Numbered from the stretch's first letter, positions 1-12,300 are shown. The stretch: 64,000 bases of DNA from Petrosia ficiformis (GCA_947044365.1 OX345646.1:3666827-3730826); one strand, 5' to 3'. A program made the numbers and translations. The notes: a model not told the origin generated them from the sequence alone.

Positions 1-822
1 GGTAGTTTGATCAGCTTGCCAGATACAGATAAATGTTTAGTACAAATTCCACAGGCACTGCACAAACATTTGGCAAATACTATTACATTTCATTTATTTA
101 TTACATTACATTACCTTTTGCAAGTTAACAATCCCTCAGATGTTGTCAAACTAAGAAATTGTGAATACAACTCAGACACAGTGCTTGATTTCACTTGTAT
201 GGTCATATTCATTTCACAGTGATAATGTGTAACAACTTCTTGCTTAACCTTTTTTTGAAAAAGAGACTAATATAATGGATAATAATAAATAATCACTTAC
301 AAAGTTACAATCTGAACAAATTCCTGTTCTTTCAATTAAAATGGAAGTTAGCTGATCATCATTGTCCTTTACAAAATTGAATTCAATAACAAGATAAAAG
401 TCTGCATGAATATAAGACCTCCAAGTTGTTGCACAATATTAGCAATCCTTCTGCAGCATCATTTTGCAAAGTCATGTTCATAGAAGTGATCCCTTGCTGT
501 GGAATGCAAAGCACATTAAGGAAAGAAACAAAAATACAATTTACCAGAAGAGTTGATGCATCACCAATCTTTCCTTTTTGTAAGCGACAATGTAATTCAA
601 GGTAATCCTGTTGCATCTTATTCAATGGAATTCCTGTTGAGCGTGACATGCATGTTGAATATAAAATGAGGTCAGTAGTGTAAGTTTACCTTGTAGAAAA
701 CGTGGCAGGCTAGTGCATTCCAGGGCTTGAATGACTGAGTTACCCCAACAATACTTCAAACATTTATTAGAAATGCCCCTATTTGGCTGCTTTCTCAAGA
801 TTATAGGCAACGATGTAATATC
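1..822 (-). other. USP/UCH (C19) deubiquitinase domain at the C-terminus of the transposase gene
   Basis: Exons 822-690, 633-545, 496-419, 366-301, 248-115 and 57 onward read in phase as a ubiquitin-specific peptidase. The Cys box reads YCWGNSVIQAL followed by LPRFL, matching the family pattern (C-Y/W-x-N-S-x-x-Q-x-L, then a leucine-rich turn). The second box reads LQNDAAEGLLILCNNLE, matching the family's Q-D-A-x-E-F-L-x-x-L-L-x-x-L, with Gly where Phe is usual. Two zinc-ribbon pairs follow, CSDC and CGIC. The catalytic His box would lie left of position 1. A 22-bp micro-exon (900-879) just upstream is needed to hold the frame. It could be a separate downstream gene, but the continuous phase argues for fusion to the transposase. 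Confidence 0.75.
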
Positions 823-3800
823 CTAGACAAAGCATTTTGTGACATAGGATTGAGTATAATATCATATTTAATATTTACCTCAGTTTTCTGACTAGTTGCT
901 CTTAAGCAAAATTGATAAATGAACAGCAAAAATTTTTATAAGTGCCACATACCTGCTGCTTTTAATGATTACACAATCCAAAACTGGGTCCATTTTGTCT
1001 ACTTCATCTTGCTCTGGGGTGCTATTATAGTGAATGCATATAGGGAATTACTGTGTGCATGCATGTTCGAATTCATTTGTAGTATAACCATACTTTAAAA
1101 TTTTGAAGTTTTTTAATGGTGGTTGCTGATAAACTCCACGATTAGTAAAAGGTAACTTCCTCTTCTTAGGTCTCCTTGCCCACTCTTCCTTCAACGGTTT
1201 GTTCGGTTTATTCAAGGTTCTCTGCAAAAAAAGTTGATTATTACATACCATAACTAAAGTAAGGAAACACTGACTGTCAATTTTTTCTTCTGTTTAGAGG
1301 ACAAATTGTCGATAAAAGCCATTTGCCTACCCTTAAGTATTGGGTAATGATCTTTAATAAAAATATCTGGTCTCAGGCGATGGTTGGGATGGTCATTATT
1401 CTTTAATATACCATTCCAGGCCTCAATTGCTCCTGAAGTTCTCTCTACAGCAACTTGCTAAACAAATTAAAGCGACTTTATTAACATGGTAGTTCAATAT
1501 TGCAAACTCACTGCAGACACATCAGCAAACTCAGTAGACTGGGCACCTTGCCAATCCTTGTAACGAGATGGATCACCTATTTAATTGAAGACAAAGTGAG
1601 TTGCCAATTAAATGAATGTAGAATGATACCTCTTAGGATGCATGACCAAAATGGTGTTAGAGATAGCCACTTTCGTTCCATAGTGTTCAGCCACCCAAAC
1701 TGAAAGAGATTATTAGATTTACCATCACTATTACCTGATATATGTACATCGCTTATCCTTCCCATTATATAAGGAAGGAAAGGCCTACTAGCTTCCATGT
1801 AAACTTCTCTTTCTTCAGAAGTATCTTCTGAAAAATCGTCACTGAGGAGATTATGATCAGTTAACAATGGACTTTCATCACTCTCATTCTCTTCATTTGG
1901 CAGCTCTCTCATTATTTGCATTAACTGTTCGTAACTACTGTACACAGGTTCATCAACAGTAGGTGACTGGAAAACAGTAACACAGAGTCTCAGTCTTGAA
2001 ATAAATCGTTCTAAACTCCATGAATTAAGAAGGATGGAAAATGCATACATGGCAAATCGATAACCTTCACCTTTGCTGCAATAAATGAAATAGCAATGTG
2101 CAAATATTCTAAAATAAATGAATACTATACACTTACAAGAGCTTTTTGAAATCATTCCTAGCACTTTTCATCACATGACTTACACATGCATGGATGAACA
2201 TTAAGTTATGATCACCTGTCTCTGCACACCCAGTCACTATTCTAAAACACCGATGTACATAATCAGAAAGAGACTCAGAATTATAAACTTTTAGAAAGCT
2301 CAACAGTAAAACTAAGCTCCTGTCAATGACCACGTGCTTTGGGATTATGAGGTTTTTTCGACCATAAATGTTTCTTTCGTGATTTCGGAAATTTTCTAAG
2401 AAGAAACAAACAGCAAGAACAGAGTGTTCGTTTGATAAAAATTCTGCAAAGGCAACCGGAGGATGCTTGCCTGAAGGATGTCTCAAAACTAAGGCATAAT
2501 ACAAAGCTTTATCTTTGATGCAATTCTGACCTTTCATGGATACAATTGTTCCAGTAGCATCACAAAATAACGTACTGTCTTTGGCAAGGTAATGATACAA
2601 GCGAATTCCAATTGGAGTGTAGCACATCACATGGAAAGGAAATGCACAAATTCTTTGAATGTATTCGGCACATGCTCCATGGCCAGCTGAGTGAGTACCA
2701 TCAAATTCACACTTCAGTATGTGAAGAGAGGTAATCAGATCAACATCTCTGTATTCCTCTTTTTTACCCTCAGAGGAAATTTTTTGTAAGACAGACGGAC
2801 TACTTCCAACTTTATCCCTATTTCCTGAATCAAGTTCTATCTCGGAGAGTTTGGAGAATCTTTTCATATAAATGGAAGATGGTGAATTAAACTTCAACGA
2901 ATGCTTAAGGAGAGAACGTTCTGACTTTTTGATTGGTCGAGAATGTTTCTCACCTTTTAAATGAAAAGGATTACCATTATAATAAATTTCTACATCAAGC
3001 GATTGGTGATTTTTTGGCTCAAATTTTGCATCCAAAACACAAAAACGGAAGGATACTTGGCAATTTGCAAAAGCACAGTGACCATAGCATCTAAAAAGAT
3101 ATTTAGACTGTTTTCGAAATGATTTCTTCACCCACTTTCTGTCAAACATCAACGTACAAAATGGGTTTGTTGCTGACAATAGTTTTATGACGGGAATATA
3201 CCATTCATCACTGAGAGTATGTTGGGGACCTCCCATGGATTCCCACTCATCCCAAGAGAGCTTTATCTTAACTTCCTTTTGAAGTGATGCACAAAAATAA
3301 CTGTTTTCCTCCCAATCAGGAGAAGAAACATGGTGCTGTGTAGGAATAATGTCAATAATTCCAAAATGATAATAGATTACTACAATAATATACTTGCAAC
3401 TTTTTTTCTGACCATTCTAACGGAGTTGAAAGGTAAAGTGGAAGTCCAGCATCAAGTTTTTCCTACATTGATTAATGTTATGTGCATTAAGATAAATTAA
3501 TTAAAACTATATATATACAATCATATCTATAGCCTATTCAATACCTCTCCATATGCAAGATTCATAGCTGTTTTGTAGCGATTCTCTGAAAAGAGAAATG
3601 CTAATCAATCAAACAATTGTGGTTTCTAAAACATTTATGTATATACCTTCTTCATAAAGAACTTCTGTTTTCCCATTAATTTCACATAAAGAGCATTTAT
3701 AAATTCCAATACTCTTTGCTTTTTCTTCAGATATATCCAGACCAATGCAATCTAAATGATAGAACTGTAAGCAGAAGTTGCACATCAGCATAAACCTGCA

Positions 3801-4589
3801 TGTAGTTCAGATAAATAAATAATGTGCATTGGTATGCTTAGGACATACCGCTCATCATAAGGTTTTTTACATAAACAATACAATTCAGCATTTTCTTCAT
3901 CGTATTTTCCTTCCGTTAACTGGTGTGGTATACTCATAGGGATTGTTATGGTTGGCACTGAACTTAATGTTGTGATATTAGGTACTGGTGTCATACTCAC
4001 ATCAGCAATATTTTTTGTACTCAAATTAGAAATACTTTCACTGCGAAGTAATCCTGTAATTTGAAAGTTAAAAATGGTGATAAAATTACCTTGCATATAT
4101 AATTATTATACCAGTCACTGAGACATCTAAATTTAAATCTTTTTGCTTCTGCTTTGAAAACTGCTATATTAAAATTTACATTTCCCAGTTAAATAATGTT
4201 TTTACAACTAAATTATCATTCTATACCAGCTCTCTTTCAAGTTGATCAGATTTTATTTGTGTCCTACTATTAACTTGTTTCTAAGTAATAGTTAGTATCT
4301 CTAAAATATTATGCAATTATAATATGTAACAGTTCGTTACCTGATCATCATCTGGTAACAGTTGCATAACTTGAGATTGTACAAGCTGTAAATCCTTATG
4401 CCAATAGCAGTATACTGCTTTGATAAATGCAGGAGAAGGTTTTGATCTTCCTGAAAGTTCCTGAGACAGTCTCATCCAATACCCATCAGGTGTTGTGCGT
4501 GAACCTTTTTTACATTTTGGAGGCAAACCATGTAGACATATAAGCTCCACTAATCTCTTAGTACAGATTTTGTACTTTTTCCTTCGACC
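1..4589 (-). CDS. Mutator-like transposon protein: N-terminal domain, PHD finger, DDE transposase, USP peptidase (3' end outside window)
   Basis: About 21 exons can be followed by GT-AG sites and phase: 4589-4341, 4280-4227, 4148-4112, 4053-3849, 3795-3647, 3585-3545, 3462-3394, 3335-2137, 2075-1735, 1699-1630, 1576-1512, 1457-1275, 1221-1094, 1021-953, 900-879, 822-690, 633-545, 496-419, 366-301, 248-115 and 57 to the window edge. Domains in order: a basic N-terminal domain (GLP, GYW, KPS and KAVY motifs), a short coiled stretch, a C4HC3 PHD finger (CLC, CNFC, HLDC, CSLC), a transposase core with Asp in CDATGTIV, Asp in VIDRS, a CVSH pair and Glu in GAIEAWNG, then a lysine/arginine-rich NLS-like stretch (RRPKKRK) and a ubiquitin-specific peptidase. 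The D-D-C/H-E layout and the neighbour's 9-bp target duplication suggest the Mutator superfamily; a KDZ-type relative is the alternative. One join (1630 to 1576) is out of frame by one base, so this copy may be inactive. The first exon was not identified. Confidence 0.8.
3545..4053 (-). other. PHD zinc finger encoded across three exons
   Basis: Exon 4053-3849 ends in LYCLCKKPYDER and joins in phase 2 to exon 3795-3647, which gives FMLMCNFC, FYHLDCIG and YKCSLC. Together they supply all eight zinc ligands of a C4HC3 PHD finger, with the usual aromatic residue before the His. PHD fingers commonly read histone H3 tails, so a chromatin-targeting role for this transposase is plausible but inferred. 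Confidence 0.85.
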
Positions 4590-5383
4590 CTAAATGTCAA
4601 TAGCATAAAGTCATACAATTCAATGTTCTTGATCCATACCATGTCAACCGAGCTTGAATAACAACTCTACTCCAACTACTAACCAGTACTATGACTATAA
4701 GGAAGTTAATCTTGACCACTTTTGTAATGGTTTTATATAGTGAAATGATTATAAGAAGAAATAAGTATTAAACAATATGGAAGATTCTAGATTGAGCATT
4801 ACACAACATAACACAAAATGTATTACACAACCTAAGAAAGTTCTAGACTATAAATATATAATTCTTGTGAAAAGTATTGCACAACATAACACTTAACAGA
4901 AAATTATTATGCAACTTAACATACTGATAGTAATACACAACATATATTATAGCACTTGTTAGACAAATAACAAAATAAAGTTCTAGACTGTATTATATGG
5001 TGACACTTGTAAAAATTATTATAAAACAACATTAAAAAAATAACAGAAGGTAGACCTAGACAAATAGAACACAACATTACTGCTCTCAGCGAAATCCTAG
5101 ATTATTTTTCACTTTGTCCGTTTTGGAAACAACCAGTCCCTAAGCTTAACATGTTACATATATTATATATTAATAATAATTATCATAAACTTAGTTATAT
5201 ATAATATATATAATAATTATCATATTATCGCAACTAGCCAGCCCCACCCGCACGATAGTTAAATCAGCCCAACCCTTGTACATTCCACAACAAGTTAATA
5301 AACCAAAAGAATTTCGCTAGGCGGGGTTTACAGTGAGGTGTGGAATGCGAGGCTACTGAATGTGAGGCTAACTTCAATTGAGT
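4078..5383. repeat. Left arm of a 1.3-kb near-perfect inverted repeat
   Basis: This arm is the reverse complement of 5523-6829. By eye I found only two differences: a one-base indel near 5108 and one substitution near 5142. It holds the putative upstream region and exons 1-3 of the transposase gene. It lacks the terminal inverted repeat that caps the right arm; its outer edge abuts host flank at about 5387. Confidence 0.95.
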
Positions 5384-5386
5384 TGT

Positions 5387-5473
5387 AAGTAGGGGAGTTC
5401 TCCAAACTAATAAGTAATACTTTAATAATTATAATATTAGATAACTTACTTCACTCTTTTATCTTGAATTCAA
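5387..5473. other. Host flank between the two transposon copies
   Basis: This spacer matches 47480-47566 almost base for base (one visible difference, AT versus TT in an AT-rich run). There it runs straight into the rest of the segmental duplication. It is therefore original flanking sequence, not transposon, and it forms most of the loop of the 1.3-kb palindrome. Confidence 0.85.
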
Positions 5474-5508
5474 TACACTTTCACCGAGCTGAAGCTGGCG
5501 ACTGATTC
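5474..5508. repeat. Left target duplication and terminal inverted repeat of the 9.5-kb element
   Basis: TACACTTTC at 5474-5482 is the target copy. The terminal repeat follows, with a shared core of at least 20 bases matching 14960-14981 in reverse complement. Confidence 0.85.
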
Positions 5509-5522
5509 GATGACAAAGCAGC

Positions 5523-6829
5523 ACTCAATTGAAGTTAGCCTCACATTCAGTAGCCTCGCATTCCACACCTCACTGTAAACCCCGCCTAGCGAAATTCTTT
5601 TGGTTTATTAACTTGTTGTGGAATGTACAAGGGTTGGGCTGATTTAACTATCGTGCGGGTGGGGCTGGCTAGTTGCGATAATATGATAATTATTATATAT
5701 ATTATATATAACTAAGTTTATGATAATTATTATTAATATATAATATATGTAACATGTTAAACTTAGGGACTGGTTGTTTCCAAAACGGACAAAGTGAAAG
5801 AATAATCTAGGATTTCGCTGAGAGCAGTAATGTTGTGTTCTATTTGTCTAGGTCTACCTTCTGTTATTTTTTTAATGTTGTTTTATAATAATTTTTACAA
5901 GTGTCACCATATAATACAGTCTAGAACTTTATTTTGTTATTTGTCTAACAAGTGCTATAATATATGTTGTGTATTACTATCAGTATGTTAAGTTGCATAA
6001 TAATTTTCTGTTAAGTGTTATGTTGTGCAATACTTTTCACAAGAATTATATATTTATAGTCTAGAACTTTCTTAGGTTGTGTAATACATTTTGTGTTATG
6101 TTGTGTAATGCTCAATCTAGAATCTTCCATATTGTGTAATACTTATTTCTTCTTATAATCATTTCACTATATAAAACCATTACAAAAGTGGTCAAGATTA
6201 ACTTCCTTATAGTCATAGTACTGGTTAGTAGTTGGAGTAGAGTTGTTATTCAAGCTCGGTTGACATGGTATGGATCAAGAACATTGAATTGTATGACATT
6301 ATGCTATTGACATTTAGGGTCGAAGGAAAAAGTACAAAATCTGTACTAAGAGATTAGTGGAGCTTATATGTCTACATGGTTTGCCTCCAAAATGTAAAAA
6401 AGGTTCACGCACAACACCTGATGGGTATTGGATGAGACTGTCTCAGGAACTTTCAGGAAGATCAAAACCTTCTCCTGCATTTATCAAAGCAGTATACTGC
6501 TATTGGCATAAGGATTTACAGCTTGTACAATCTCAAGTTATGCAACTGTTACCAGATGATGATCAGGTAACGAACTGTTACATATTATAATTGCATAATA
6601 TTTTAGAGATACTAACTATTACTTAGAAACAAGTTAATAGTAGGACACAAATAAAATCTGATCAACTTGAAAGAGAGCTGGTATAGAATGATAATTTAGT
6701 TGTAAAAACATTATTTAACTGGGAAATGTAAATTTTAATATAGCAGTTTTCAAAGCAGAAGCAAAAAGATTTAAATTTAGATGTCTCAGTGACTGGTATA
6801 ATAATTATATATGCAAGGTAATTTTATCA
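5523..6829. repeat. Right arm of the 1.3-kb inverted repeat
   Basis: Reverse complement of 4078-5383. It starts 40 bp inside the left end of the 9.5-kb element and stops exactly where the 175/179-bp satellite begins, so the transposase gene in this arm is cut off at that junction. Confidence 0.95.
6318..6795 (+). pseudogene. Truncated 5' part of the transposase gene (three exons only)
   Basis: Exons 6318-6566, 6627-6680 and 6759-6795 are identical in reading to the first three recognised exons of the minus-strand gene (83 codons, 18 codons, then 12 codons plus one base). The PHD exon that should follow is missing; satellite repeats begin 35 bp downstream. The sequence is undamaged up to the break, which points to a recent rearrangement. 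Confidence 0.85.
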
Positions 6830-8175
6830 TACATATGAATTTTATCATACATATGAATCGGAAAATCACTTTAATAATAGTATCAGTTACTCACAAGTAT
6901 AGCGATTTAAGATAGACCATCAGCGTATATTGTGATCATTGAATGGGCGTTCCTTAAATTTGAATTCGCCATTGAACTTACATAGTAACAACTAAATCCA
7001 AGTGACTTTTAGATCCCTAACATACATGCGAATATGAAAATCACTTTAATAATAGTATCAGTTACTCACAAGTATAGCGATTTAAGATAGACCATCAGCG
7101 TATATTGTGATCATTGAATGGGTGTTCCTTAAATTTAAATTCGCCATTGAACTAACATAGTAACAACTAAATCCAAGTGACTTTTAGATATATACCTAGC
7201 ATACATATGAATCGGAAAATCACTTTAATAATAGTATCAGTTACTCACAAGTATAGCGATTTAAGATAGACCATCAGCGTATATTGTGATCATTGAATGG
7301 GGGTTCCTTAAATTTGAATTCGCCATTGAACTAACATAGTAACAACTAAATCCAAGTGACTTTTAGATATATACCTAGCATACATATGAATCGGAAAATC
7401 ACTTTAATAATAGTATCAGTTACTCACAAGTATAGCGATTTAAGATAGACCATCAGCGTATATTGTGATCATTGAATGGGCGTTCCTTAAATTTGAATTC
7501 GCCATTGAACTTACATAGTAACAACTAAATCCAAGTGACTTTTAGATCCCTAACATACATGTGAATATGAAAATCACTTTAATAATAGTATCAGTTACTC
7601 ACAAGTATAGCGATTTAAGATAGACCATCAGCGTATATTGTGATCATTGAATGGGCGTTCCTTAAATTTGAATTCGCCATTGAACTAACATAGTAACAAC
7701 TAAATCCAAGTGACTTTTAGATCCCTAACATACATGTGAATATGAAAATCACTTTAATAATAGTATCAGTTACTCACAAGTATAGCGATTTAAGATAGAC
7801 CATCAGCGTATATTGTGATCATTGAATGGGTGTTCCTTAAATTTGAATTCGCCATTGAACTAACATAGTAACAACTAAATCCAAGTGACTTTTAGATATA
7901 TACCTAGCATACATATGAATCGGAAAATCACTTTAATAATAGTATCAGTTACTCACAAGTATAGCGATTTAAGATAGACCATCAGCGTATATTGTGATCA
8001 TTGAATGGGGGTTCCTTAAATTTGAATTCGCCATTGAACTAACATAGTAACAACTAAATCCAAGTGACTTTTAGATGTATACCTAGCATACATATGAATA
8101 GGAAAATCACTTTAATAATAGTATCAGTCACTTACAAATATTTTTAAGTTAGACTATTAGCGTGTATTGTGATCA
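6830..8175. repeat. Satellite A: about 7.5 tandem copies of a 175/179-bp unit with higher-order pattern
   Basis: A fixed point (GAAAATCACTTTAAT) recurs at 6861, 7036, 7215, 7394, 7569, 7744, 7923 and 8102. The spacings are 175, 179, 179, 175, 175, 179 and 179. Copies also differ at one base after GAATGGG: C, T, G, C, C, T, G. Both markers give the order ABC-A-ABC, so a three-unit block was itself duplicated. The last copy is diverged and fades out. Confidence 0.95.
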
Positions 8176-9050
8176 GTACAATTTACATATAATTATTTAC
8201 TTACAGGCTAGCTAATGTTGATGGTGACATCTCTGCATTAGTAATTCTATAAAAATATAATTCATTAAATTACTTATATCTGTATGTTGTATAAACACAT
8301 ATTTATGTAATATACTTTTATTATAATAATATTATGACAATGTCTTTATCTGCTCTCACACTGATCAGCAATACAGTAGTTATCCAGTGTGCCTGTTATT
8401 CCGATGTTCACCCACAGCATATTATTTTTACACAATTGTTCGTTTTTGATCTGTTCATTCTGTCATATATACAATGCATAAAATTACAAACAAGTTATCT
8501 TTATTACATTCTTTGTCCATTCTGGTTTTTAATAAAGAGCAATTTATTACTTGGAAACTCCTTGACGTCTTAAATAGTTTCTTTGACACCAGTGGAATTG
8601 TTTAATGTTGTGTAGCAGGTTGCTTGTAATTTTGTATTAACAGGAATATCTACTCAATATATATATATATAATAATTGTGTATATAATCATACAATTTAT
8701 AAGTATGTTGGAGCACAGCCAACTACTGGGATGATGTGAAGCCAAAGCATTGGAGCCAGTTAGAATACAGAATTAGATATACCTTGTTAGATGCAGAATT
8801 AGATATACCTTGTTAGATGCAGCAATAATTTATAAAACCTACCTTTATAAATATGAGTAGCGGGTATTGTTATAAATTTTGAATGAGAGGCTGCAGGTTG
8901 CCAGATATTTAGCAGGGAAATTTTTGTGGTTAACTTCAAAACCTCAAGAATGCGGGGCTGAACGTATGTGGGGCTAACTTCAGTTGAGTCAAAGCAGCTG
9001 ATTCAACTATAAACAAGACCGCCCATTAAAATAGTTGTGGTAACAAGAAT
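8176..9050. other. AT-rich gene-free stretch inside the 9.5-kb element
   Basis: No supported gene. It contains a direct repeat of about 27 bp near 8766-8820 (GAATTAGATATACCTTGTTA twice). Near 8965-8990 there is a diverged copy of the palindrome-arm end (GGGGCTAACTTCAGTTGAGT), in the opposite orientation to the arm at 5523. Confidence 0.6.
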
Positions 9051-9052
9051 TT

Positions 9053-9310
9053 ATGAATAACCTTGAGGAGTGGCTGGCGTGCTGCAACAACATCCAACCA
9101 TTGATAAAGACACAGCCAGCGTGCTGCAACAGCATCCAACCATTGATAAAGACACAGCCAACAGCAACCAACCATGATGTTGTTCACATACAGACAAAGC
9201 AGCTGTGTATTCAACGCACATGTATTGCTTACAAATTCGTTGGAGAGAAATTGTCACTGAGAGAAATTGTCATTGATGGTTTGTTTGTTTGGTGCATTCT
9301 ATACATTTTT
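9053..9310 (+). other. Possible 5' exon or leader of the Ulp1-type gene
   Basis: An ATG at 9053 opens a frame that runs across an exact-period 42-bp duplication (9077-9118 and 9119-9160) encoding the 14-residue block ACCNxIQPLIKTQP twice. A donor-like GATG/GTTTGT lies near 9279. The phase does not match the next recognised exon at 9382, so this may be untranslated leader rather than coding sequence. Confidence 0.25.
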
Positions 9311-9381
9311 TTGTTAAAATTCTGTATTTACTATTTGTTTATTGATTTCAATAAGAGGTTGTATTATGAAATTGTATTTAG

Positions 9382-12300
9382 GCACCAAGAAGAAAGTTTA
9401 AAGTAGATTCTACAAAGTTGCTCCAATTCATTGTAATGGAGGGGTTGCCAAGTGTGCACCATACACTCTTCTCCTTTCCAAATGGTTACTGGGTGAGGGC
9501 ATCTATGTCCATTTCAGGTAAATTAAAGCCAAGTGTAGCATTTGTGAAGGCAGTCTATAATGTTTGGTATTACAACATTAATGGCATCAAGGATGAAGTA
9601 GTTAAATTACTTGATGATTCCAAGGTAATTAGTTTATTTTGTATTGGAGAAATACATGATTACTATTCATTTTGTAAGAATGATCATGTTCCTGATCATT
9701 TTACTTGTTGTAATGAGGCAGTGGTAAGTCTGAGAGTGTCTGTTGTAAATTGTTTTACATGTATTTATCGAAATCCATTTACAGTCTAGTACGATTAAGA
9801 AACGTCCTCAATCATCAACCACTGTAGAGGTTAATGACAATTTAATAGCTGTATATACACCCACTGTATTGGAAATTATTCACAGTTTCAACCATCATTA
9901 CCTTGTGATGTACAAACATCAGATGTGGATTTACAAATACAAGCTGAAATTACGGTTAATTTTTCAATTTGGTTGCAATATACTCATTTACAATGAACAG
10001 ATGAGCACTTCAGAATTTGAGCTGTTTTCTCAAAAAATCCATAATGAGAAGGTATCTAACTACATGAGCACAATATTAAATCATTAAATGTGTGAATTTA
10101 ATACTAGCATACTATTACTTTACCTGGCTTGCAAGAGGACATGGTATAGGTACTATTACTGTATTTGAAATACTTAGCAATATCGGCAGAAAAGGTATAA
10201 TATTTACAGTTTAATTTATCAATTTGGTGTATACACTGTTAGGATGGGATTAGAGTGCATGTGTTTGATCCAGTTTTCATGCCAAACCTTATGTCAAGGG
10301 GCTACAAGGGAGTAATGAGATATACTAAGGTTAATGCTGTATTTTTGTGTTCATTAATATTATCAAAATTTCATGTTTTCTGAACTCATAATTAGCATAC
10401 CAATATATTTGAGCAGGATGTCATATTGTTCCCAATCCACCAGCAAGGCCATTGGGTTCTCATGGTATTGATTCAAGTTAAAAACATGTTATTTTTTACG
10501 TTGTTTTTTTTTACCATTATAAGATTGTCCATACTAAAGACAAAATACTGTATTGGATTGATTCGTTGTATGGCCTTTCTCCAGCTTTATTGAACTGGGC
10601 TTGGTTTGTAAAGAAATTTTTATGAAATGCTTGACCCTATGACTTGTTGTGACAGGTACTATTTATGTTGTGAATCAATTGAAAAGAGAGGAATACATCT
10701 TTCAATGTGTGACTGGTCATATTGTGATTCACAAGTTAGTACATATTAATGATTTGAAACTATCATTTTTTTTATTGCTGACGATAGAAATGTGAGTCAC
10801 CAAGACAAACAAATGGATGCGATTGTGGAGTGTTTGTTTGCATGGTACATAATATAGAAGCATAAAATGGTTCTCATTCGCAATCCTTTTACAGGCTGCT
10901 AAGTGCTTTATACACAATAGTAAACTTAGTTTCACTCAGGTTAGATGGTTACTGATACTAATACAATTGACCATCATCTGTTTATCCTCAAATAAAATGG
11001 TTTCTATTGTAGTCAGATGCAAACATTATAAGAAAAATAATGGCACTAGAACTGCTGTCATTTAAGAATATAAAATTAACAACATGTATTACACAGAGTG
11101 AAGAGCATTCAGAAGGTAGTTTAAGTGTACTTATTAATCAATACTTCTCTGTCTCTTGATTCATTGTTAATGCTTTTCAGCAGCCCAAAATGAATACACT
11201 ACTAATTGTACAAGTGAAATCCTCAATGGTACTACATATTACAACCTAAAGGATTTGTTAGTTAGTGATGAAAAACTCACTTTAGAGGTATAGTAGTTAA
11301 CATCATAATCATTAAATAAGACTCTAGTCTGTATACAGATTGTACTGTTCTATTACAATGAATTGGTTGCTGAGAATAAGGTCAAACTAATCAATATGAC
11401 AGTGACAAACAGATCAATTATTGTTTGTGCATTTTCAAGCAGAAAGAGGATGAGTTCCTGATAGTTGATGTGTCAGAAAACCAAATCAATTCTTGGATAA
11501 AAAAAGAAAGAACAGATCCATCTTATTACATAGAGGTATACTGTACATTAGTTATAAACAGAAATGATTATAGCACCATATATTCAGGTCGATCCAGATT
11601 GTATTAGAGCTGTAACATCTCTAATCAGAAAAGAAGGCAGCTTTCTGCTCTGTGTATGTGATTTATGAGAAACTTAATGCAATTGTTTTCAACTCTTAAA
11701 ATAATGTAGGTAGCAGATATACAAAAACAGTGCATTGTCATCATTCCAGCAGATCCAAAATTAAATCTAGAGAAGGAATCACATGAATTCAGGTTAATTA
11801 CATACATAAATTGCTCACAAACACATTATAATAATTATATATGATGAAAAATATACCATGTATGTTAGGAGATTAGTGGCTATTCGTCATTCGTTATACC
11901 ATGCCCTTGGCAGGAAATACAGTCACTGGTCACTAATAGTAATGAAGGTTAGTTACACAATAATTATAGTATATAATGTTGCATCTGTTTCAATACATGA
12001 CTGTACAGAACATTGAATTTCACAGAAATTTATTTATTTGCAAAGTAAGTAAGTTTTGTACTTTCACCATTCAATTATTATTCTACACACACTTTGAACA
12101 TTTATTATTTAGTACCTTTACATACTATACAAAGAGCATAAATTTGTAGTGGATGAGCAAAGTGTTTTGTGTAGTGAAGATGGAAGATGGCTATTACAAC
12201 AGTTATTAAAAAGGTATAAGATAACTAGAAGTCTAATTTAAGGATACATCTCAATTGGTTTTTAGCCCAGATGTTAATTGCTTATTATCTGAGGATGACA

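Noticed and set aside
7..222. Plus-strand 71-codon frame at the left edge
   Set aside because: Antisense shadow of the USP exon 248-115 and its neighbouring intron.
8334..8573. 79-codon plus-strand frame
   Set aside because: AT-rich, no splice context, no match to the neighbouring gene; likely chance.
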